Below are positions 22,805 through 30,679 of a stretch of DNA of 35,979 nucleotides, piece by piece; the first letter of the stretch is position 1; every line of letters starts with the position of its first letter. The DNA is taken from contig NZ_JBBMFK010000036.1 in NCBI RefSeq assembly GCF_040096055.1, forward strand, positions 1 through 35,979, written 5' to 3'. Position numbers and translations under genes: made by a program. The notes under the pieces are model-generated. The model searched no databases, was not told where the DNA came from, and saw only the letters and a list, made by a program, of their open reading frames with translations. This DNA is from Pseudoflavonifractor intestinihominis (lineage in GTDB: Bacteria > Bacillota > Clostridia > Oscillospirales > Oscillospiraceae).

Positions 22805-22842
22805 AAAAGCCTGTAAAACCTATGGGAAAGAAATGGTTTTAT

Positions 22843-22872
22843 TTGGTGGGATAAGGATGTTTATCCTATATT
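22843..22872 (+). promoter_or_regulatory. Possible separate promoter for the GH101 gene
   Basis: TTGGTG (22843-22848) and TATATT (22867-22872) with an 18-bp spacer. The -10 lies only about 20 bp from the start codon, so the leader would be very short. The surrounding stretch is notably AT-rich for this genome. Confidence 0.35.
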
Positions 22873-22893
22873 ATAAAGGAAGGGAGAATTAGC

Positions 22894-25800
22894 ATGGCAA
22901 GTTTCAAGACAAAAACCCAGAAGGCCATCGCACTGCTCCTCTGCCTGGGAATGCTGGGCGGCATGATACCGGCCGGAGCGGCAGACACGGCGCTTCCCAC
23001 GGACGAGGGGGACGCGCCGGCGATCAGCCTGACTGCGGAGCGGGCAGGCCAGCGCATCGAGGACTCTGACGATGCGGTTGTCTGGTCTGGCGACGACTGG
23101 AGTCCCTGGACCTATGACAGCGGGTCCGGCGCTACTACTCACTACGGAAACACCGTCGGCTCCACTGTGACCGTGACCTTCACCGGCGCGGGCATCGCCG
23201 TGTACGGCAAGAAGGCGTTCAACGGCCCCATCATGACCGCCGCCGTGGATGACGGGGATGCGGTCGATGTGGACTTCTACGGCGATGGAGAAGGTGGCAA
23301 CGAGCAGCTGGTCTACGAGGTGACCGGCCTGGAGAACGCAGAGCACACCCTGGTGCTCACCTTCACTGACCGGGCCAATGAGAATGCGGAAAAGTCCTCC
23401 CTGGGTGATTACCAGGCTGAGATCAACTATTTCGTGGTCTCCGATGAGACCTCTGTGGAGCCCGGGCCCACCGAGCCTGGCGATCCCGATGTGGGCGTGG
23501 CCGACGGCGCCATCCACGACATCTGGTCCCAGGACCCCGCTACCGTCAAGGGTACGGGCGCCATCTGCGAGATCAAGGACGGGGAGCGCCACCTGAAGGC
23601 GGACGCTACAAACGGAAATGCTACCGCCGCGGCCTCCTACCCCGCCGTCTTTATCGACGAGACCATGTCTGCTGCGCTGAAGGGCGTGGGTGCCGATGGG
23701 ACCGCCTTCCTGGAGGTCACCTTCAAGCCCACCGTGGCTGACACCAGACTGGGCCTGTACCTGAATTACGAGAACCCCGGCAAGGGCTTCTTTGTGGGTG
23801 CAGACGCCACCGGTTGGTTCTGGCAGACCTATGACGGCGGAAGCAATGCCTGGTATCAGGGCAGCCGCGTGGCCGCCCCCGGCGTGGGCACTGAGGCCAC
23901 CCTCCGTCTGGAGTGGACCGGCTCCTCCCTCACCAAGGCCACGGTCAACGGCAAGGATCTGTTCCAGAATATGCCTGTTGATTTCTCCAGCGTTGTGGTA
24001 TCTGAGGAGAATCAGGGCCGAGTCGGCTTCAAGGCCGGCGTCTACGGCAGCAGCATTACGGAGTACATGCTCAGCGACATCCACTACACCGGCCAGGCCA
24101 AGGTGGAGGGCCGCTCTGTCAGCGGCACCGTCACCGACGGGGAGAAGCCCGTGGCCAACGCGGTGGTCACCCTCAACGGCAAGCAGGACGTGACCAATGG
24201 CAGCGGTGAGTTCACGATCACCGACCTCACCACCGGCACCTACACCATGACCGTCGCGGCCGACGGCTATGAGGACGCCAGCCAGCAGGTGGAGATCTCC
24301 GACGCCGACGTGACGGGCCTGAACGTGGTCCTGACCGCCCTGAAGATCGAGACCGCCACCCTGAGCACCGAGGCCATGGACGTGGTGGTGGACACCGCGT
24401 TCCCCCGGGTCATCCAGTACAACATGAAGGGTGCCAATGACGGCAAGACCTTCTACGGACAGGTGACTCAGCTGGACACCCTGAAGATCAACGGCGTGTC
24501 CGTGAAGCCCGTTGTGACCGCTCAGACGGAGGGCAGCAAGATCACCTATACCATGACGGTCCAGGATGAGGGCAACAACATCGACGCGGTCATCACCGCC
24601 GAGATGGTGGCCCAGGGCAACACCCTGGCCTTCAACATCACCGACCTGACCTACGGTGAGAAGGCCGACAAGGTCAATCACCCGGTTGAGAGCATCGAGA
24701 TCCCCAATCACAGCCTGATCTCCGTGCGCAGCACCCAGGCCGGCGCGGAGCTGGCCGCCGCCCGTCTGGGCAGCAGCACCATCCAGAGCGGCGACACCTT
24801 CCTCGCGGTGGACGGCGATCTGAATGTGAACAGCGTGAACAACCAGGGCTACATGTACGCCTTCCTGTCCAACAGCGAGCTGAGCGCCGGCATCTCCAGC
24901 AACTCCGACGCCGGCAGCGGCGCGGCCGGTTCCAACAACTACCGCCTGACCGTCACCGCTCAGGACCGGGGCACCTACAAGACCGTGGGCGTGGGCAGCT
25001 CCCTGTGGTATCTGGACCGCAAGATCAGCAGCAGCGACGCCACCCAGGCCTCCTATGCCAACCTGACCGATGAGGAGAAGGTAGTGGGCATTCGGGCCGG
25101 TATCGACGAGATGCCCTACGTGAAGGTGGTCATCACCGGCGACGAGAACAGCGACGAGACCGTCGACTGGCAGGATGCCGCCATCGCCGCCCGTGACCAG
25201 GAGATCATCCACATCCCCGCCTACAGCGACAGCGTGCGGGATCTGGTCACCACCCGTATCTCCATGAACTTCCAGAGTGAGGCGCCCAACCCCTTCCTGA
25301 CTGCTCTTGACAACGTCAAGCGGGTGGCCCTCAACTCCGACGGCCTGGGCCAGTCCGTGCTTCTCAAGGGCTACGCCAACGAGGGCCACGACTCCGGCCA
25401 CCCCGACTACTATGACATCGGCCGGCGCATCGGCGGCGTGGAGGACATGCTCACCATGCTGACCGAGGGCCACAAGTACGGCGCTGAGTTCGGTATCCAC
25501 GTCAACGCCAGCGAGTTCTACCCCGAGGCCAAGGCCTTCAACGAGGACATGGTCAAGCGCAACGGCCAGCTGCTCAGCTACGGCTGGAACTGGCTGGACC
25601 AGGGCATCGGCATCAACGGCGTCTACGACCTGGCCTCCGGCAACCGGAACGAGCGCTTCGACAAGCTCTATGAGCTGGTAGGGGACAACCTGGACTACGT
25701 CTACGTGGACGTGTGGGGCAACAACACCTCCGGCACCGAGGACGCCTGGCAGACCCGCAAGCTCTCCAACGAGATCACCAGCAATGAGTGGCGGATCGTC

Positions 25801-28800
25801 CACGAGTGGGGCTACGCCAACGAGTGGGATTCCACCTTCCAGCACTGGGTCACCGACTTTACTTACGGCGGCTATGATCAGAAGGGCAAGCTCAACAGCG
25901 AGATCATGCGCTTCATGCTCAACAGCTACAAGGACTCCTTCCCGCCCGACTTCCCCACCTACGGCGGCGCCTCCAACGCCCCCCTGCTGGGCGGCCCCGT
26001 GATGCAGGGCTTTGAGGGCTGGCAGGGCGATGTGGAGTACGATCTCTTCATCGACAACCTGTACAACCAGATGCTGCCCACCAAGTTCCTCCAGCACTAC
26101 GACATCATGAAGTGGGTGGACAACGACGAGGCCGCCTCCATCCCCTACGGCACCAGCTCCGGCGGCTTCAGCGAGAACCAGCGCTCCCAGTGGACTCCTG
26201 AGGTCCAGATCACCCTCCAGAGCGAGGACCGGACGGACACCGTGGTGGTCACCCGCGGCTCCGACAGCGAGATCAACGACACCTATTCCTATGACACCCC
26301 GGCGAACAAGCTGGAGTACCGCTCCCGCACCATCACCCTCAACGGCAAGGAGATTCTCCGCGGCGCCTCCGACCCCGGCGACTTCACCAGCAACGCCCCC
26401 GCCGGCAACCTGCAGTACCTGATCCCCTGGTACTGGGATGAGAACGGCGACGTTGTCTCCGCCGAGAACGAGAAGCTCTACCACTACAACCTGGTTGACG
26501 GCGAGAGCACCTGGGATCTGCCCGACGGCTGGACCGATCTGGCCAACGTCAAGGTCTACGAGCTGACCGACCAGGGCCGCACCAACGAGACCGTGGTGGA
26601 AGTGAAGGACGGCCGGATCACTCTGACCGCCGAGGCCGGTGTGCCCTACGTGGTGGTCAAGGGCGACAAGGGCGCTCCCGCTCCCGACGTCACCTACACT
26701 GCCGCCGGCATGCACCTGACCGACGTGTCCTTCAACGGCGTCCTGACCGACAGCTGGACCGTGACCGGCGCTGCCGAGCGGGCTGTTACCTCCCACCTGA
26801 CCCCCATGCTCAAGATGAGCGGCGAGGCCACTGTCAGCCAGAAGATCACCGATCTGGTGGCCGGCCAGAAGTACGCCGTGTACGTGGGCGTGGACAACCG
26901 CAGCGACGCCAAGGCCTCCATCACCATCACCTGCGGCGATGAGGTTCTGGCCAGCAACTACACCCTGCGCTCCATTGCCCGCAACTACATCAGCAGCTAC
27001 ATCCACCACAACGGCAACCCCACCGAGAGCGGCAGCAGCTACTTCCAGAACATGTACGTGTTCTTCACCGCGCCTGAGAGCGGGGATGTGGTCCTGACCC
27101 TGAGCCGCGAGGCGGGCGAGGGCAACACCTACTTCGACGATGTCCGCGTGGTGGCCAATGAGTCCGACCTGTACACCTATGACGAGGAGGGCAACATCGT
27201 CGCCTTCTATCAGGACTTCGAGAACGAGGCCCAGGGCCTGTTCCCCTTCGTCATGTCCGGCGCCCAGGGCATTGCCGACGGCCGGAACCACCTCTCCGAG
27301 CTCCACGCCCCCTACACCCAGGCCGGCTGGGACGTGAAGAAGATGGACGACGTGCTGGACGGCAACTGGTCTGTCAAGATCAACGGCCTGGTCGGGTACA
27401 ACAACGCCATCTACTACACCATTCCCCAGAACTTCCACTTTGAGCCCGGCGTGACCTACAACGTCAGCTTCAAGTATCAGATGGGCTCCGAGGGCACCTA
27501 TGAGGTGGTCTACGGCAGCGGCGCCTACAACAACAGCACCGCCACCGCTGTGCCTCTGAAGATGTCCCTGGGCGAGACCGCCACCTGCACCTTCACCATC
27601 ATCGGCGACGAGTCCGGCCAGACCTGGTTCGGCATCCGCTCCACCGGCAAGGGTGCGAATACCCAGGGCACCAGCGGTGCTGCGGCCGACTTCGGCGGCT
27701 ATAAGGACTTTGTGCTGGATGACCTGAGCATCACCGTCAGCGAGGTGAGCAAGGGCGATCTGAGCCAGCTGGTCACCGAGGGCAGCGCTATGCTCGAGGG
27801 CGACTACACCGGCGATTGGGCTGCCTTCCAGGCCGCTCTGTCCGCCGCCAAGGACGTTCTGAACAATCCTGAGGCCACCCAGGAGGCCGTGACCCAGGCC
27901 GCCACCGAGCTGGAGCGCACCATGCTCAACCTGACCCGTCTGGTGACCAAGCTGACCGGCGTGGTGGCTGACGCCGAGGGCAACCCCGTGGCCGGCGCCA
28001 CCGTCACCCTGGAGAACAGCGGCTACCGTCCCACCGGCGCCACCTGCGTGACCGACGCTCAGGGCCGCTATGAGTTCGACTGGCTGTCCGCCGAGCGGTA
28101 TATGGTCAAGGTGACCGCCCAGGGCTACGATGTTATCACCGTGGATGCCGGCACCCTCACCGCCGGTGAGACCAACCAGAAGGACGTGACCCTCGCCACC
28201 AAGACTGGCAGCGGCTACGTCAACACCTTCGACAGCGGCGACGTCTCCATGATCCAGCCTCTGGCCGGCAATGCGGGCGACGGCGCCAACGAGGTCATCG
28301 AGGCCGTGGACTACAACGGCAGCAAGGCCCTGAAGGTGACCTTCAAGAGCACCGAGCGCAACAGCGTGGTGGATCAGACCCTCAGCATGAAGAACGGCAC
28401 GGTCGAGATGGACGTGACGCCTCTGACCACCGGCTCCCGCTTCGGCGTGACCCTGCGCGGCAACGGTATGAACAGCCGTATCTTCATCGGCACCTTCGAC
28501 AGTGCCAATGGCTGGGGCTGGGAGTACTTCGGCAGCGGCAACCTGTGGTCCAGCACCGTCCAGGGCCCCGGCCTGTATGTGGGCGTCACCACCCATATCA
28601 AGGTCACCCTGAAGGACAACAACATCTCCCTGTGGGTGGACGGCGTCCAGCTGATGGATGAAGTGGCCATGTCCAACCCGCCCAGCGAGGCCGGCTATGT
28701 GGGCATCAACATGGGCCGCAACGCCGACGCCGCCTTCATCATCGACAACCTCTCCATCACCCCCGCTGACGAGGCCGCGGAGGACACCGCTCCCATCAGC

Positions 28801-30234
28801 GGCCAGATCCTCAACAGCGCCAACGAGCCTGTGGTTGGCGCCCAGATCACCGTGACTGAGAAGAACACCCGCGCCAGCGATGTGGTCACCAGCACCGTGA
28901 CCGGCGGCGACGGCCGCTTCACCACCGTGCCTCTGGCGGCCGGCGACTATGTGCTGACTGTCACTGCTGCTGGCTATGACACCATCACCATGGAGGCCAC
29001 CGTGGCCGGCGGCGAGGCCGTCGCGCTGGAGGCCGCCAAGCTGGCTGTGGACGACAGCGTGCTCCAGTCCCTCTACGATCAGCACAAGAACGACGCTCAG
29101 GGCAGCTACACCGACCAGAGCTGGAAGGCCTTCCAGGACGCTCTGGCCCAGGCCGAGGAAGCCCTGAAGAGCGGCGACGATCAGGCTCTGCTGGCGGCCT
29201 ATGAGGCTCTGGAAACCGCCATCAACTCCCTGACCATTGCCGACAAGACCGAGCTGTACGCCCTGTATGACGAGTGCGCCGCCATGGCCAACAGCGGCTA
29301 CTCCGACAGCAGCTGGCTGGCCTTCCGCAGAGCCCTCAGCGACGCGGTGGACGTGCTGCTGGACGGCAGCGCCACCCAGACTCAGGTGGACGAGGCCTTC
29401 AACGCCCTTAAGATCGCCAGAGATGGCCTGAGCGATGAGTCCAGCTCCGTGATGCAGTACAACATCGTCGCCACTGCCGGCGAGGGCGGAACCATCAGCC
29501 CCAGAGGCTCTGTGTGGGTCCCCATGAATACCAGCCGCACCTTCACCATTACCGCCAACGAGGGCTATGTGATCAGCGACGTGCTGGTGGACGGCAAGAG
29601 TGTGGGCGCTGTGTCCAGCTACACCTTCGAGAAGGTGAACGGCCGCCACACCATCGAGGCGAAGTTCGCGCCTGCTGGTGAGGTGAGCGAGGAGACCTTC
29701 ACCGACGTGGACATGGATGCCTGGTACGGCAAGGCCGTGGTCTATGTGACCGACAACGGCATCATGAACGGCACTTCCGCCACCACCTTCGCGCCCGGCA
29801 TGAACCTCACCCGGAGCATGATGGCGCAGATCCTCTACAACATGGAGAAGCAGCCCACCGTCACCGGGTCCAACCCCTTCAACGACGTGCCTGCCGGCCA
29901 GTGGTACACCGACGCTGTGGTGTGGGCCGCTGCCAACGACATTGTCAACGGCTACAACGGCAGCTTCCAGCCCGACGATTCCATCACCCGTGAGCAGATG
30001 GCCGCCATCCTCTACCGCTACGCTCAGTACAAGGGCGAGGATACCAGCGCTGCGGGCAGCCTGGAGAGCTTCTCCGACGGCTCCGCCACCTCTGGCTGGG
30101 CCAAGGAGGCCATGGCCTGGGCTGTGGGCGCCGGCGTCATCGGCGGCAAGGGCAACGGCGTGCTGGATCCCACCGGTACCGCTACCCGCGCTGAAGTGGC
30201 GCAGATCATGATGAACTTCCTGGAGACGAAGTGA
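22894..30234 (+). CDS. Surface-anchored endo-alpha-N-acetylgalactosaminidase (GH101) with SLH domains
   Basis: A 2446-residue secreted enzyme that releases Gal-beta-1,3-GalNAc from Ser/Thr of mucin-type O-glycoproteins. Approximate order: signal peptide 1-30; galactose-binding-like beta domain 50-195; LamG-like sandwich 205-402; CarboxypepD_reg-type Ig-like domain 404-482; GH101 catalytic region 485-1260; two galactose-binding-like modules 1270-1422 and 1436-1620; FIVAR helical repeat 1620-1684; second CarboxypepD_reg 1685-1768; second LamG-like 1772-1962; third CarboxypepD_reg 1966-2051; FIVAR repeats 2052-2180; InlB/B-repeat-like domain 2189-2260; three SLH repeats 2268-2446. The expected nucleophile is Asp939 (YVDVWGN) and the acid/base Glu971 (VHEWGYANEW); their 32-residue spacing equals that of the pneumococcal enzyme. 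GGGAG precedes the ATG. The neighbouring GH112 and transporter fit import of the product. Confidence 0.93.
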   Translation: MASFKTKTQKAIALLLCLGMLGGMIPAGAADTALPTDEGDAPAISLTAERAGQRIEDSDDAVVWSGDDWSPWTYDSGSGATTHYGNTVGSTVTVTFTGAGIAVYGKKAFNGPIMTAAVDDGDAVDVDFYGDGEGGNEQLVYEVTGLENAEHTLVLTFTDRANENAEKSSLGDYQAEINYFVVSDETSVEPGPTEPGDPDVGVADGAIHDIWSQDPATVKGTGAICEIKDGERHLKADATNGNATAAASYPAVFIDETMSAALKGVGADGTAFLEVTFKPTVADTRLGLYLNYENPGKGFFVGADATGWFWQTYDGGSNAWYQGSRVAAPGVGTEATLRLEWTGSSLTKATVNGKDLFQNMPVDFSSVVVSEENQGRVGFKAGVYGSSITEYMLSDIHYTGQAKVEGRSVSGTVTDGEKPVANAVVTLNGKQDVTNGSGEFTITDLTTGTYTMTVAADGYEDASQQVEISDADVTGLNVVLTALKIETATLSTEAMDVVVDTAFPRVIQYNMKGANDGKTFYGQVTQLDTLKINGVSVKPVVTAQTEGSKITYTMTVQDEGNNIDAVITAEMVAQGNTLAFNITDLTYGEKADKVNHPVESIEIPNHSLISVRSTQAGAELAAARLGSSTIQSGDTFLAVDGDLNVNSVNNQGYMYAFLSNSELSAGISSNSDAGSGAAGSNNYRLTVTAQDRGTYKTVGVGSSLWYLDRKISSSDATQASYANLTDEEKVVGIRAGIDEMPYVKVVITGDENSDETVDWQDAAIAARDQEIIHIPAYSDSVRDLVTTRISMNFQSEAPNPFLTALDNVKRVALNSDGLGQSVLLKGYANEGHDSGHPDYYDIGRRIGGVEDMLTMLTEGHKYGAEFGIHVNASEFYPEAKAFNEDMVKRNGQLLSYGWNWLDQGIGINGVYDLASGNRNERFDKLYELVGDNLDYVYVDVWGNNTSGTEDAWQTRKLSNEITSNEWRIVHEWGYANEWDSTFQHWVTDFTYGGYDQKGKLNSEIMRFMLNSYKDSFPPDFPTYGGASNAPLLGGPVMQGFEGWQGDVEYDLFIDNLYNQMLPTKFLQHYDIMKWVDNDEAASIPYGTSSGGFSENQRSQWTPEVQITLQSEDRTDTVVVTRGSDSEINDTYSYDTPANKLEYRSRTITLNGKEILRGASDPGDFTSNAPAGNLQYLIPWYWDENGDVVSAENEKLYHYNLVDGESTWDLPDGWTDLANVKVYELTDQGRTNETVVEVKDGRITLTAEAGVPYVVVKGDKGAPAPDVTYTAAGMHLTDVSFNGVLTDSWTVTGAAERAVTSHLTPMLKMSGEATVSQKITDLVAGQKYAVYVGVDNRSDAKASITITCGDEVLASNYTLRSIARNYISSYIHHNGNPTESGSSYFQNMYVFFTAPESGDVVLTLSREAGEGNTYFDDVRVVANESDLYTYDEEGNIVAFYQDFENEAQGLFPFVMSGAQGIADGRNHLSELHAPYTQAGWDVKKMDDVLDGNWSVKINGLVGYNNAIYYTIPQNFHFEPGVTYNVSFKYQMGSEGTYEVVYGSGAYNNSTATAVPLKMSLGETATCTFTIIGDESGQTWFGIRSTGKGANTQGTSGAAADFGGYKDFVLDDLSITVSEVSKGDLSQLVTEGSAMLEGDYTGDWAAFQAALSAAKDVLNNPEATQEAVTQAATELERTMLNLTRLVTKLTGVVADAEGNPVAGATVTLENSGYRPTGATCVTDAQGRYEFDWLSAERYMVKVTAQGYDVITVDAGTLTAGETNQKDVTLATKTGSGYVNTFDSGDVSMIQPLAGNAGDGANEVIEAVDYNGSKALKVTFKSTERNSVVDQTLSMKNGTVEMDVTPLTTGSRFGVTLRGNGMNSRIFIGTFDSANGWGWEYFGSGNLWSSTVQGPGLYVGVTTHIKVTLKDNNISLWVDGVQLMDEVAMSNPPSEAGYVGINMGRNADAAFIIDNLSITPADEAAEDTAPISGQILNSANEPVVGAQITVTEKNTRASDVVTSTVTGGDGRFTTVPLAAGDYVLTVTAAGYDTITMEATVAGGEAVALEAAKLAVDDSVLQSLYDQHKNDAQGSYTDQSWKAFQDALAQAEEALKSGDDQALLAAYEALETAINSLTIADKTELYALYDECAAMANSGYSDSSWLAFRRALSDAVDVLLDGSATQTQVDEAFNALKIARDGLSDESSSVMQYNIVATAGEGGTISPRGSVWVPMNTSRTFTITANEGYVISDVLVDGKSVGAVSSYTFEKVNGRHTIEAKFAPAGEVSEETFTDVDMDAWYGKAVVYVTDNGIMNGTSATTFAPGMNLTRSMMAQILYNMEKQPTVTGSNPFNDVPAGQWYTDAVVWAAANDIVNGYNGSFQPDDSITREQMAAILYRYAQYKGEDTSAAGSLESFSDGSATSGWAKEAMAWAVGAGVIGGKGNGVLDPTGTATRAEVAQIMMNFLETK

Positions 30235-30269
30235 TCTCCGACATAGCTTCCCTGTAAATCCGGACCAAG

Positions 30270-30305
30270 GAACCCCCGGCTCCGCCTATGCGGAGCCGGG
30301 GGTTC
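30270..30305 (+). terminator. Hairpin terminator of the GH101 gene
   Basis: Perfect 16-bp GC-rich stem (30270-30285 with 30290-30305), loop CTAT, 36 bp past the stop. It is followed by TGCATG rather than a T run, so termination may be imperfect. Confidence 0.65.
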
Positions 30306-30541
30306 TGCATGTCAAAAATCCTGACGCCGCCCAGATAGGGGAGGCATGTGATTTGATACTTTTTCAAATCGTTCTGGACGTGCCGGGGTAAGTAAAATAC
30401 AAAAAATGCCAGTATTTTTTTCCTCTTATCATCCGGGCCCCAAGTCCGCAAAGCCTTGGGCCGGAGCGTCAACTGTCAACCTATCCAAAAAACCTCTGCT
30501 AAATTCGGCGGGCGTTTTCCGCCTGGGCGCATGCCGGACCC

Positions 30542-30570
30542 TTGACGGCTTGTCCGGGATGGTATACTAT
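30542..30570 (+). promoter_or_regulatory. nrdD promoter
   Basis: TTGACG (30542-30547) followed after 17 bp by TACTAT (30565-30570). The -10 is overlapped by the first NrdR-like box. The 236 bp between the GH101 terminator and this promoter hold only weak dyads and no gene. Confidence 0.5.
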
Positions 30571-30609
30571 ATATACACTCACTGACCAAGATGGCACTAC
30601 ATCTTGTAT
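30564..30609 (+). promoter_or_regulatory. Tandem NrdR-box-like operators upstream of nrdD
   Basis: Two 16-bp sites aligned to the NrdR consensus ACACwATATATwGTGT. The first is ATACTATATATACACT (30564-30579), matching best in its left half. The second is GCACTACATCTTGTAT (30594-30609), matching at about 12 positions. Their 30-bp offset, about three helical turns, is close to the usual tandem NrdR spacing. The first covers the -10 element, consistent with repression of ribonucleotide reductase by NrdR. Confidence 0.6.
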
Positions 30610-30628
30610 ACAATAAAGCGGACTTTTG

Positions 30629-30652
30629 GCCCCCTCTGGGGGGCGTTTTTTT
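30629..30652 (+). terminator. Leader hairpin with T7 tract before nrdD
   Basis: GCCCCC (30629-30634) pairs with GGGGGC (30639-30644), followed by G and seven T. It lies between the promoter and the nrdD start, so it looks like a leader terminator or attenuator. Confidence 0.55.
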
Positions 30653-30679
30653 GCGGAAAAAAGGAAAGAGGAGCGAGAT

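Noticed and set aside
22861..29649. A 2262-codon open frame antisense to the GH101 gene
   Set aside because: Its translation is Gly/Val/His/Ala-rich low complexity, typical of the complement of a gene with strong G/C third-position bias; the plus-strand frame has clear domains throughout.
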